Shown in pieces: positions 1-6,387 of a DNA stretch of 7,093 nucleotides. How positions within the stretch are numbered: position 1 is the first letter of the stretch; each line of letters begins with the position of its first letter. This DNA is from Clostridia bacterium DTU080 (GTDB lineage: Bacteria > Bacillota > Limnochordia > DTU080): positions 1 through 7,093 of the forward strand of contig LFTP01000003.1 of the NCBI GenBank assembly GCA_001513395.1. The letters are read 5' to 3'. Under the pieces are notes generated by a model. It saw nothing but the letters and a program-made list of their open reading frames with translations. It was not told the DNA's origin and made no database searches. Made by a program: the position numbers and the translations under genes.

Positions 1-198
1 TTCACAGGGTCTCATCTGACTCATCCGAAGGTCATCTACCGGAGAGCTCGGGTGGTGCGGATTGACGGACCCCCTCTGCCCATCCAAGCAGTCGGGCAGA
101 TCGTCGGTACCTTGCCGGCGACCTTTTCAGTGGAACGTCAGGCTTTGTGGACACTTATGCCTTCTCAGGGACTGACAGAAAGACGGAAAGATGGCTGA
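1..198 (+). CDS. Diacylglycerol/lipid kinase family protein, C-terminal fragment (5' end outside window)
   Basis: Frame 1 is open from the left edge to TGA at 196-198 and gives the last 65 residues of a protein. The order of motifs matches the C-terminal beta-sandwich domain of the YegS/DgkB/LCB5 lipid kinases: a Gly-x-His-x-x-His-Pro-Lys-Val start (residues 3-11), an Arg-Ala-Arg-x-Val-x-Ile strand (15-21), then Pro-Leu-Pro-Ile-Gln (25-29) and Leu-Pro-Ala-Thr-Phe-x-Val (38-44). Members transfer phosphate from ATP to diacylglycerol or a related membrane lipid at the inner face of the membrane. The nucleotide-binding N-terminal domain is not in the window. Where the family usually has Asp-Gly-Glu, this protein reads Val31-Gly-Gln33, so either activity or substrate may differ. 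The family call is from motif recognition and is fairly secure; the lipid substrate cannot be told. Confidence 0.8.
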   Translation, partial: FTGSHLTHPKVIYRRARVVRIDGPPLPIQAVGQIVGTLPATFSVERQALWTLMPSQGLTERRKDG

Positions 199-298
199 GC
201 GGGGCGGCTTACCGGTCGATTTCGACGGCTTGCCTGCATTCGTATGGCAGATCATCACTGCGGCGGGTGACTCGCCATGGGGAGTGTCGGTTCCGTGA
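191..298 (+). CDS. Possible 35-residue protein overlapping the lipid kinase stop
   Basis: An ATG at 191 opens a 35-codon frame ending at TGA 296-298. It overlaps the upstream stop by 8 bases (ATGGCTGA), an arrangement typical of coupled translation by reinitiation. Its own Shine-Dalgarno is weak (only GGAAAG directly before the ATG). Codon choice resembles the neighbouring genes, with many G- or C-ending codons. The product is acidic-aromatic, with a hydrophobic core around residues 17-25 (Phe-Val-Trp-Gln-Ile-Ile-Thr-Ala-Ala), then Gly26-Asp and Trp30. The Trp-x6-Gly spacing loosely recalls the tiny YqzL-type proteins of Bacillota, but the match is too short to claim. It is too small for a membrane protein of known type and has no signal peptide. 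It could also be chance open frame between two real genes. Confidence 0.4.
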   Translation: MAERGGLPVDFDGLPAFVWQIITAAGDSPWGVSVP

Positions 299-333
299 AG
301 GAGAACCCTGGCGCGACGAGGAAGTGAATTATC

Positions 334-1527
334 ATGGACACACAATACAGGATACCGATCTTTCTTGCTGTAACCACCATGTTCTGGGCATCCCTCTATG
401 CCTATGTTCCCATTCTCTCACCCTACGCACAAGACATGGGAGCCTCGCTCAGTATGGTGGGACTGATCGTAGCTGCCTACGGACTAAGTCAGTTGCTGTT
501 GAGAGTGCCTACCGGGATCATCTCCGACAGGATCGGTGCCCGTAGACCTTTTATCCTCATCGGGCTTTTGGCGGCCGTCTTTGCCGCCGCGGGGATGGCC
601 ATGGCCAAGACCCCGGGTCAACTGCTCATATGCCGGGGGATGGCCGGAGTGGCGGCTACGACTTGGGTCGCTTTCACCACCTTGTTTCCCGCCTATTTCT
701 CCCCTGATCAAACAGGTCGAGCTATGAGCGTTCTGCTGTTTTGCAACCAGTCTGCACAACTGGCTGCCACGTATATCGGCGGTTGGATTGCTGAGCTGTG
801 GGGTTGGCAGGCGCCGTTTGTCGCTGCATTCATCTTCGGGGTGATTCGCCTTGGTTTGTCGCTATTAATTCAAGAGGCTCCTTTGAACCGAGGGCAGACA
901 CTGTCTTTCGTCGAGTTGTTGCGGGTGGGCCGAGATTCCAGACTCCTTATAGTCAGCCTTTTGGCGGCGCTCATCCAGTATGTTATTTTTGTCACGGTCT
1001 ATGGCTTTACTCCTACCTATGCTGCGGCCATCGGGGCTTCCAAGGCACAACTCGGCACGCTGACCCTTGTCTCATCCATCCCAAGTGTCTTGGCCACTTT
1101 GCTGGGTGGTACATGGCTGGCACGTCATCTCGGCGAGCGCAGAGTGGTCATCGGGGGTTTCGTCCTCGTCGGAGTCTCTACTTTGACCATACCCTTCATT
1201 CGTTCTATAACGGTTCTGAGTATCACCCAGGCTCTGGGCGGCATCGGACGCGGCGCGGTCTTTCCGGTACTGATGAGTATGAGCATCCGCACGGCTCCCG
1301 CTGAAAAAAAAGCGACATCCATGGGCTTTTTCCAATCGATATACGCTCTTGGAATGACCGGTGGTCCGGCACTGTCAGGTTTTCTCGGCAATCTGGTCGG
1401 GCTGAACGGCATCTTCATCAGTGCCGGCATCGTCGGATTGATATCGGCCGTGCTCGCCTGGATTTCCTTTTCCACCATACTTCGCGAAAGGGACCGCGAA
1501 TCAGCAAAGTCAGTGACCGTTGCGTAA
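334..1527 (+). CDS. Major facilitator superfamily (MFS) transporter
   Basis: A 397-residue, strongly hydrophobic protein of the usual length for a 12-helix MFS carrier in the cytoplasmic membrane. The loop after helix 2 carries the family motif A, Arg57-x-Pro-x-Gly-x3-Asp65-Arg-x-Gly-x-Arg70. Arg101-Gly and the glycine/alanine run after it form a motif-B-like helix 4. A motif-A-like repeat with Gly267-Glu-Arg-Arg lies between helices 8 and 9, as expected for the duplicated half. Helix 5 ends in a Gly-Trp-x-x-Pro-Phe turn (residues 157-162) common in drug and sugar efflux subfamilies. The ATG at 334 has GAGGAAG at 318-324, nine bases upstream. The substrate cannot be read from sequence; a proton-coupled exporter of small molecules is the default guess. 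It lies 135 bp after the lipid kinase on the same strand, so it could be cotranscribed. Its last 18 bases overlap the convergent protease gene. Confidence 0.93.
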   Translation: MDTQYRIPIFLAVTTMFWASLYAYVPILSPYAQDMGASLSMVGLIVAAYGLSQLLLRVPTGIISDRIGARRPFILIGLLAAVFAAAGMAMAKTPGQLLICRGMAGVAATTWVAFTTLFPAYFSPDQTGRAMSVLLFCNQSAQLAATYIGGWIAELWGWQAPFVAAFIFGVIRLGLSLLIQEAPLNRGQTLSFVELLRVGRDSRLLIVSLLAALIQYVIFVTVYGFTPTYAAAIGASKAQLGTLTLVSSIPSVLATLLGGTWLARHLGERRVVIGGFVLVGVSTLTIPFIRSITVLSITQALGGIGRGAVFPVLMSMSIRTAPAEKKATSMGFFQSIYALGMTGGPALSGFLGNLVGLNGIFISAGIVGLISAVLAWISFSTILRERDRESAKSVTVA

Positions 1528-2595
1528 GTTTTTGAGCAGGTTGAATGAGTCCAAAGCATGCACCAGCCCGTGTCCTTGAGCCACACTGGGATAATCAGGA
1601 AGGGGGCTGCTACCCTCCAAGAGCGGCCTGATCAGATCCCGGGGCTGACGCAGAGAATTGGACGTCCCGTTTGCAACGCTCCACAGTAAGGCCGCCACAC
1701 CGCTCACGTGCGGAGCGGCCATAGAGGTGCCGCTGAGATATCGTGTCGTGCCGTTGAGCCACAGAGACAAGATCGATTGTCCCGGAGCTGCTATATTCAC
1801 CTGAGAGCCGCGGCTCGAAAAGGCGGCGATCGAAGCGGTCTGGGTTGAGGCCGCCACGGCTACGACTTCCGGCCATTTGGCCGGATACGAGACCGTGTTG
1901 CAGCGCGGGCCGGCGTTGCCTGCTGCGGCCACGATTAGCAACCCTGCTTCCCAAAGCGCTTCCACGGCGGCCTTCATGGTCTGTGTCTCTTGGGAGGCGC
2001 CCAGGCTGAGATTGATAATCGGTGCTCTCCGTTGCAAGCACCAATGGAGTCCGTCAACGACATCGGACAGACTGCCCACACCTTGACTGTCAAGCACTTT
2101 AACCGGTAGTACCGCGGCCCGAGGGGCCACGCCGGTTCCCGTGTCCCACTTCCCTGCCGCTATGCCTGCCACGTGCGTACCGTGTCCGTTGTCATCCTCA
2201 GGCGGTTCTCCGGGTTCTACGGCGTTATAGCCGTCTCTTACATGAAGTGCCGGGCTGTCCAGGTCCACTCCGGTATCTACAACGGCTATCTCTACGTGTT
2301 CCCCTTGCGTTTGATCCCACAGCGACGGCGCCTGGACGGCCACTACATTCCATGTGGTCTTGCTGGGGTGAGTTGCGCTGTGCATGTCCAGGGCGCGTAC
2401 AATCACATCCGGTTCATCCCAAGTCCCCGCTCGTAGCACTCTAACCGGGGACTTATCGCTCGGCAGGCTGTAGGCCAATCCCCCGATCAACGGCAACCAA
2501 CGATGTACACGTCCTCCCTGTCGTTCGACCCATATGGCAAATTGGACTAGCTCCTCGTGATCCATTCCGCCCGCCACTCGTCGCCGCGAAGTCAA
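1510..2595 (-). CDS. Subtilisin-like S8 family serine peptidase
   Basis: Endopeptidase with the full subtilase catalytic set. In the 361-residue reading from TTG at 2595 these are Asp107 (Val-Val-Asp-Thr-Gly), His138 (Asn-Gly-His-Gly-Thr-His-Val-Ala-Gly), oxyanion Asn227 (Ala-Ala-Ala-Gly-Asn) and Ser291 (Gly-Thr-Ser-Met-Ala-Ala-Pro). Residues about 12-70 resemble a short I9-type propeptide, with the Gly-Gly-x-Val-x-Arg-x-Leu-x-x-Ile-x-Gly-x-Ala pattern. No signal peptide is visible from any candidate start, so an intracellular or non-classically exported protease is inferred. Start choice: TTG 2593-2595 lies nine bases after a perfect AGGAGG. The ATG at 2563-2565 has no clear ribosome site, and the frame stays open to an upstream start at 2661. 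The gene is convergent with the MFS gene and divergent from the flavoprotein; I see no terminator between it and the MFS gene. The family is certain, the exact start is not. Confidence 0.93.
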   Translation of the reverse strand: MTSRRRVAGGMDHEELVQFAIWVERQGGRVHRWLPLIGGLAYSLPSDKSPVRVLRAGTWDEPDVIVRALDMHSATHPSKTTWNVVAVQAPSLWDQTQGEHVEIAVVDTGVDLDSPALHVRDGYNAVEPGEPPEDDNGHGTHVAGIAAGKWDTGTGVAPRAAVLPVKVLDSQGVGSLSDVVDGLHWCLQRRAPIINLSLGASQETQTMKAAVEALWEAGLLIVAAAGNAGPRCNTVSYPAKWPEVVAVAASTQTASIAAFSSRGSQVNIAAPGQSILSLWLNGTTRYLSGTSMAAPHVSGVAALLWSVANGTSNSLRQPRDLIRPLLEGSSPLPDYPSVAQGHGLVHALDSFNLLKNLRNGH

Positions 2596-2604
2596 GATCA
2601 ACTG

Positions 2605-2610
2605 CCTCCT
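2605..2610 (-). promoter_or_regulatory. Shine-Dalgarno site supporting a TTG start of the S8 peptidase
   Basis: The minus strand reads AGGAGG here, a perfect anti-16S complement. In-frame TTG codons follow at 2599-2601 (three bases away, too close) and 2593-2595 (nine bases away, suitable). The ATG at 2563-2565 is about 39 bases downstream, too far to use this site. This is why TTG 2595 is chosen as the start. Confidence 0.6.
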
Positions 2611-2868
2611 CCGGCATGTCAGCCCTCTTCCGACACGCTTGAGTCTTGGTGATCTTCTCAATACTACGCCTCGCGGGCGTTTGGGGTTCCCCGATGTGTG
2701 TCACTTAGTCTCGATTTGCGGTACACTAGAGGACGATGTGTGCGGCGAGCTCGCTGCATTTTGCAGGAGGCGGGGTGTCATTTGCCGTACTCTTCTGCGA
2801 CACCTTTCACGTCGTGCTTTGTTGTAAGCTCACAGTGCCAGGTGTTGGGTCTTTTGGAGGTGTAAGTG

Positions 2869-4131
2869 ATGTCCTACAGCGTTGCTGTTATAGGGGGAGG
2901 CGCAGCCGGTCTGCTCGCGGCTATAGGAGCGAGTGAACACGACGCCGAGGTGATTCTGTTGGAGCGTGGGCGCCGGCTGGGGGCTCGGCTCTTAGCGCCG
3001 AACGGTGGCGGGCGCAGTATTACCAATGCGGGAAGCACGGAGCATTTGATTCAATCCTTTCCCGGCAAGGGCCGTTTCTTATGTCATGCTTTTGAGATCT
3101 TCTCTAATCGTGATATGCTGGATCTTCTCGCTGAAGAAGGCGTGTTGACCAAGGAGGAAGAAGGCGGGCGTATTCTTCCCGTAAGTGAAGACCCGACCGA
3201 GGTTATCGAAGCTCTGGAAGCTCGAGTGAAAGCCTCCGGTGTCACTGTTCGCACTCAAGCACACGTGACAGGAATCGAAAGACAGGAAGGTCGTGTTCGC
3301 CCCGGCTGGCGTGGGTTTAAGATACAACTGGCAGACAGTGAGCCAATATATGTGGATCGCGTCGTTTTGTGTACCGGAGAAAATCCGGACCTCGATGAGG
3401 ACGACGGTCGCGTCTGGGCTGAGCAGTTCGGGCACACTATCGTGCCACCTAAATCCGCTATTGTGGCTTTGCACACGGAAGAGGATTGGCCCGCACGGGT
3501 TGCAGGTGCAGTGTTGCGAGGGGTTGAGGTCATCGTCAGGGCTGCCGGTAAAGAGGTGACTCGATACAAAGAGGATGTGCTCTTCACGGAACTGGGCCTT
3601 GCTGGCCCCGCCATCCTCAAGATCGGCGAACAGGCTGTCGCTGCCCAAAACGGCTGCCCCGAACCGGTGGTTATCGCCGTTCGTACGGATTCAGACCTTC
3701 AAGTGGATGACTGGGAGGCGCGCTTGCAGATGGCCTTGCGGGAGCACCCCAGACAACTGCTCAAGAGCCTCGTGGCAAGGTGGTGGCCCGTATCTTTAGC
3801 CGAAGCGCTCTTGGAGGCTCATTCCATCCCTCCTGAAGTGATGGCCAATCAGGTCACGAAAGCTCATCGCCGACAGACGGCCGAGATTCTTGATGAATTC
3901 CGACTGCATCTGAAAAAAGATCCGGCTCCGGAGACCGCTATGGTGACCAGAGGCGGAGTCGACGTTTCGGAAGTTGATCCCAACACCATGCAGTCATTGA
4001 AGACGAGCGGGCTTTATATCGCTGGCGAACTGCTGGACATAGACGGCGTAAACGAGGGCTACACCCTTCAAGCTGCCTACTCCACCGGATATGTAGCGGG
4101 ATGGGCCGCCGCTACCGAGCCGAGTGAATGA
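2869..4131 (+). CDS. NAD(P)/FAD-dependent oxidoreductase, BaiN/HI0933 flavoprotein family
   Basis: A 420-residue flavoprotein near the usual family length of about 400. The N-terminus is a Rossmann dinucleotide fold binding FAD: Val-Ile-Gly-Gly-Gly-Ala-Ala-Gly (residues 7-14) and Glu32-Arg at the end of strand 2. Later family marks are Leu-Phe-Thr-Glu-Leu-Gly-Leu-Ala-Gly-Pro-Ala (238-248), Thr-Arg-Gly-Gly-Val (360-364), and a C-terminal FAD segment with Ser-Gly-Leu-Tyr-x-Ala-Gly-Glu-x-Leu-Asp (380-390) and Gly-Tyr-Thr-Leu-Gln-Ala-Ala. The usual GGGRCNxTN signature is GGGRSITN here (46-53), one residue shorter and without the Cys. Relatives are annotated as aminoacetone oxidase family or BaiN-like enzymes; the true substrate of most is unknown. 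ATG 2869 is chosen because GGAGGTG (2856-2862) lies six bases upstream; GTG 2866 is three bases away. It is transcribed divergently from the protease and ends in a hairpin before rnhA. Confidence 0.9.
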   Translation: MSYSVAVIGGGAAGLLAAIGASEHDAEVILLERGRRLGARLLAPNGGGRSITNAGSTEHLIQSFPGKGRFLCHAFEIFSNRDMLDLLAEEGVLTKEEEGGRILPVSEDPTEVIEALEARVKASGVTVRTQAHVTGIERQEGRVRPGWRGFKIQLADSEPIYVDRVVLCTGENPDLDEDDGRVWAEQFGHTIVPPKSAIVALHTEEDWPARVAGAVLRGVEVIVRAAGKEVTRYKEDVLFTELGLAGPAILKIGEQAVAAQNGCPEPVVIAVRTDSDLQVDDWEARLQMALREHPRQLLKSLVARWWPVSLAEALLEAHSIPPEVMANQVTKAHRRQTAEILDEFRLHLKKDPAPETAMVTRGGVDVSEVDPNTMQSLKTSGLYIAGELLDIDGVNEGYTLQAAYSTGYVAGWAAATEPSE

Positions 4132-4147
4132 TATATCAAGTGCAAAT

Positions 4148-4187
4148 CGTGCAGGGCCCTTGCCTTTCTCGGCCCTGCGCGTTGTTA
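4148..4187. terminator. Bidirectional hairpin terminator between flavoprotein and rnhA genes
   Basis: The arm CGTGCAGGGCC (4148-4158) pairs with GGCCCTGCGCG (4171-4181), giving 11 pairs including one T-G wobble, with a 12-base loop. A T-rich stretch, TTGTTAT, follows on the plus strand and runs over the rnhA stop codon (4185-4187). On the minus strand the hairpin is followed by ATTTGCACTTG. It lies between two convergent stop codons 53 bp apart, so it probably ends transcripts from both sides. The T-tracts are imperfect, so efficiency is uncertain. Confidence 0.75.
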
Positions 4188-4628
4188 TCCTCCTTTGGCC
4201 TCCTTAGCGGCCTGACGGGCCAGAGAATCACAGCGGTTGTTCAGTTCACTATCTGCATGACCAGCTACTTTGATCCACGTGACGCTGTGCTTCTCCGCTA
4301 CATCCAGCAAAGCCTTCCACAAATCCTGGTTCTCCACCGGGCTGCCGTTTGCAGTTCGCCATCCGTTTTTGCGCCACTTATCCAGCCACCCCTGTCGGAA
4401 CGCGTTGATCAGATACGCACTGTCACTGTGAAGGCGGACGCGGCACGGCCGTTTTAGAGCCTGAAGTGCTCTAAGTGCCGCGGTTAACTCCATGCGCTGA
4501 TTAGTGGAATGCGGCTCGCTGCCTACGATCTCTTTGGTGTGTCGTCCGCTGGACAGGATAGCGGCCCACCCACCGGGTCCCGGATTGCCTAAGCAGGCAC
4601 CGTCGGTGTAGATCACGACTTCTGTCAT
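4185..4628 (-). CDS. rnhA: Ribonuclease HI
   Basis: A 147-residue enzyme, close to the 155 residues of the E. coli protein. It cleaves the RNA strand of RNA:DNA hybrids in the cytoplasm, removing primers and R-loops. All metal-binding catalytic residues are present and nearly co-numbered with E. coli: Asp9 (Tyr-Thr-Asp-Gly-Ala-Cys), Glu47 (Arg-Met-Glu-Leu), Asp69 (His-Ser-Asp-Ser), His124 (Ala-Gly-His-Ala-Asp) and Asp134. The basic handle segment, Trp81-Leu-x-Lys-Trp-Arg-x-Asn-Gly-Trp90, is also kept, so this is type HI with its substrate-binding protrusion. The ATG at 4628 has GGGAGG (4637-4642 on the minus strand) eight bases upstream. The gene is convergent with the flavoprotein and divergent from the nucleoside kinase, 50 bp away, and so is probably monocistronic. 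Nothing about it looks broken. Confidence 0.97.
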   Translation of the reverse strand: MTEVVIYTDGACLGNPGPGGWAAILSSGRHTKEIVGSEPHSTNQRMELTAALRALQALKRPCRVRLHSDSAYLINAFRQGWLDKWRKNGWRTANGSPVENQDLWKALLDVAEKHSVTWIKVAGHADSELNNRCDSLARQAAKEAKGG

Positions 4629-4645
4629 CAGTTTTTCCTCCCGTT

Positions 4646-4667
4646 GTCTACATCAGCTCCGTCTACA
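4646..4667. repeat. Short direct repeat in the rnhA/nucleoside kinase divergent spacer
   Basis: GTCTACA occurs at 4646-4652 and again at 4661-4667, a 15-base period, inside the 50-bp region between two divergent start codons. Spacing and position would allow an operator or overlapping promoter parts, but 7 bp is short and no regulator is known. This could be chance. Confidence 0.25.
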
Positions 4668-4678
4668 CCTCTTTTCAC

Positions 4679-6295
4679 ATGGCCGAAGCCGGTTCCTTGC
4701 TGATCATGGAAACCGTTGCGAACTCGGCGAGGATATTTCGCTCTCCAAGCCGAAAGACTTACAACAAGAAGGCAGACGCGCTAAGAAAGGGGCAATCTGC
4801 TTTGCAGATCCACACGGTTTCTGACGTAGACCTGAGCACAACTCAAGGTCAGCGTACCTATCAAAGGACGGTTTTTATCCTCCTCTGGCTGGCTACCCGC
4901 CAGAGTATCCCCAATAGTTCTCTGTCCATCGAACACTCATTGAGCAATGGTGTCTACTGCGAGATTCACGGTGACAAACCGTTGACACCCGGGGATGTCT
5001 CGCTCATAGAGCGTAACATGCGCGAGCTAGCTTCCGCCGCGCTTCCCATAACGGTAGTGGAGTGCACGCCCGCAGAAGCCGTCAAGTTGCTTACTGCGAG
5101 CGATCAGCCGTCAGCCGCGGCGCTTATGGCCCAGCTTGACAAACCAACAGTGTCTCTGGTGCATTGCGACGGCCTCTACCATTACTGCGACGGACCTGTC
5201 TTGGCCAATACCTCCCTTGTCAGCCATTTTCGTCTGCACTTTTATCTGCCCGGCTTGATAGTGCAGATACCGGAAGATGGCACCGGGCGTATCCCACAGT
5301 ACAAAGAGCAACCGAAACTGGCCAGTGTCCTGCGCGAATCTGAACGCTGGGCTTCCATCTTGAATGTGGACGATGTTGCGGCCTTGAATCGTGTCATCAA
5401 AGCCGGTGATGCGGGAGATTTGATCAGAGTCTCGGAAGCATTGCACGAGAAGAAGATAGCCGCTATCGCTGATATGATTGCGCAAAACCCGGAGATACGT
5501 CTGATCACCATCGCCGGGCCGTCGTCATCCGGCAAGACGACCTTTGCTCAGCGTTTGAAGATTCAGCTGCGAGTAAACGGCTTGCATCCGATCACCATCT
5601 CCTTGGATGATTACTTCCTCGACCGCTCACAAACTCCCCTCGGAGAAGACGGCAAACCTGATTTCGAAAGCATCGAGGCTCTCGATCTCCCCTTGTTGGG
5701 TGATCATCTCAGCAGACTGGTGCAAGGCGACACTGTTGATGTGCCTCTCTTTGATTTTCATACTGGTCAGCGCATGACTGAGACCCGAAGACTTACATCG
5801 GCTGAGGACCAACCGATCATCATCGAGGGGATCCATGGTCTCAACGAACGCCTTACCGCTTCGATTCCCAAGGGGAACAAGTTTAAGATCTATATCAGCG
5901 CGCTCACCCAGCTCAATATACACGATCAGGTACGTATACATACTACCGACGCCCGTCTTATAAGGCGTATGGTTCGCGATGCTCAGTTCCGTTCTCATCC
6001 TCCGGAGAAAACTCTGAGCATATGGCCGCGGGTCCGAAACGGTGAAAGGCGCTACATCTTCCCCTTCCAGGAAGAGGCCGACGTGATGTTTAACTCGGCT
6101 CTGGTATACGAGCTGGCCGTGTTGCGTACGTACGCAGAAAAACTACTGCGAGCCATACCTGACGACTCACCCGTGTCCGAGTTGGCTGGCCAGCTTCTGT
6201 GGCTTTTAGAACACTTCACGCCCTTGAATGCGGACGAGATTCCCGCCAATTCCATTCTGCGTGAGTTCATCGGTAACAGTTGCTTTGCCGTGTAG
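4679..6295 (+). CDS. Nucleoside kinase (uridine kinase-like) with threonyl-tRNA-synthetase second-domain module
   Basis: A 538-residue, two-module cytoplasmic protein. Residues about 44-240 match the tRNA-synthetase second-additional-domain module that precedes the kinase in this family, with Ile-Glu-His86-Ser-Leu-Ser-Asn-Gly-x-Tyr-Cys-Glu and a later Cys163/Cys170 region. Residues about 270-490 are a uridine-kinase/phosphoribulokinase fold. They contain Walker A Gly280-Pro-Ser-Ser-Ser-Gly-Lys286-Thr, Asp310-Asp-Tyr-Phe, Phe-Asp-Phe-His-Thr-Gly (358-363), Glu383-Gly-Ile-His-Gly-Leu-Asn and Arg429-Arg-Met-Val-Arg-Asp. By family it phosphorylates nucleosides for salvage; the role of the first module is unknown. 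Usual relatives also start with a TGS domain, which is not recognisable in the 43 residues here. The start is unsure: ATG 4679 is the first possible, but neither it nor ATG 4706 has a Shine-Dalgarno, while TTG 4802 follows AAAGGGG by nine bases. The end is sound, with Ser-Ile-Leu-Arg-Glu-Phe-Ile-Gly typical of the family. Confidence 0.92.
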   Translation: MAEAGSLLIMETVANSARIFRSPSRKTYNKKADALRKGQSALQIHTVSDVDLSTTQGQRTYQRTVFILLWLATRQSIPNSSLSIEHSLSNGVYCEIHGDKPLTPGDVSLIERNMRELASAALPITVVECTPAEAVKLLTASDQPSAAALMAQLDKPTVSLVHCDGLYHYCDGPVLANTSLVSHFRLHFYLPGLIVQIPEDGTGRIPQYKEQPKLASVLRESERWASILNVDDVAALNRVIKAGDAGDLIRVSEALHEKKIAAIADMIAQNPEIRLITIAGPSSSGKTTFAQRLKIQLRVNGLHPITISLDDYFLDRSQTPLGEDGKPDFESIEALDLPLLGDHLSRLVQGDTVDVPLFDFHTGQRMTETRRLTSAEDQPIIIEGIHGLNERLTASIPKGNKFKIYISALTQLNIHDQVRIHTTDARLIRRMVRDAQFRSHPPEKTLSIWPRVRNGERRYIFPFQEEADVMFNSALVYELAVLRTYAEKLLRAIPDDSPVSELAGQLLWLLEHFTPLNADEIPANSILREFIGNSCFAV

Positions 6296-6347
6296 GCAGA
6301 ACCTCTAATCTGTGACGTTTGTCGGGTTTGACTCATCAAGCGGACGG

Positions 6348-6387
6348 GATGGCGCGCGCCGATCAGGCAAGCGTCATCTGCTTTTTT
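6348..6387 (+). terminator. Likely intrinsic terminator of the nucleoside kinase gene
   Basis: GATGGCGC (6348-6355) pairs with GCGTCATC (6371-6378), eight pairs with one G-T wobble and a 15-base loop. A run of six T (6382-6387) follows after three bases (TGC). It lies 53 bp past the kinase stop, in the expected place. The long loop and the three-base gap make it moderate rather than strong. Confidence 0.6.

Noticed and set aside
262..313. Resemblance to a ZTP (pfl) riboswitch before the MFS gene: GTGACT followed by GGGGAGTG.
   Set aside because: The 3' half, CCGCCTGGGC, and the pseudoknot partner are missing, and the spacing does not fit. An MFS gene is also not a typical target.
277..327. 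A 16-codon ORF from ATG 277 ending in the MFS ribosome site, as a possible leader peptide.
   Set aside because: It has no proper Shine-Dalgarno, overlaps the better 35-residue ORF in another frame, and has no runs of regulatory codons.
2453..2704. An 83-codon minus-strand ORF overlapping the protease N-terminus in another frame.
   Set aside because: It starts at GTG without a ribosome site and its second half is a shadow of the S8 peptidase coding frame.
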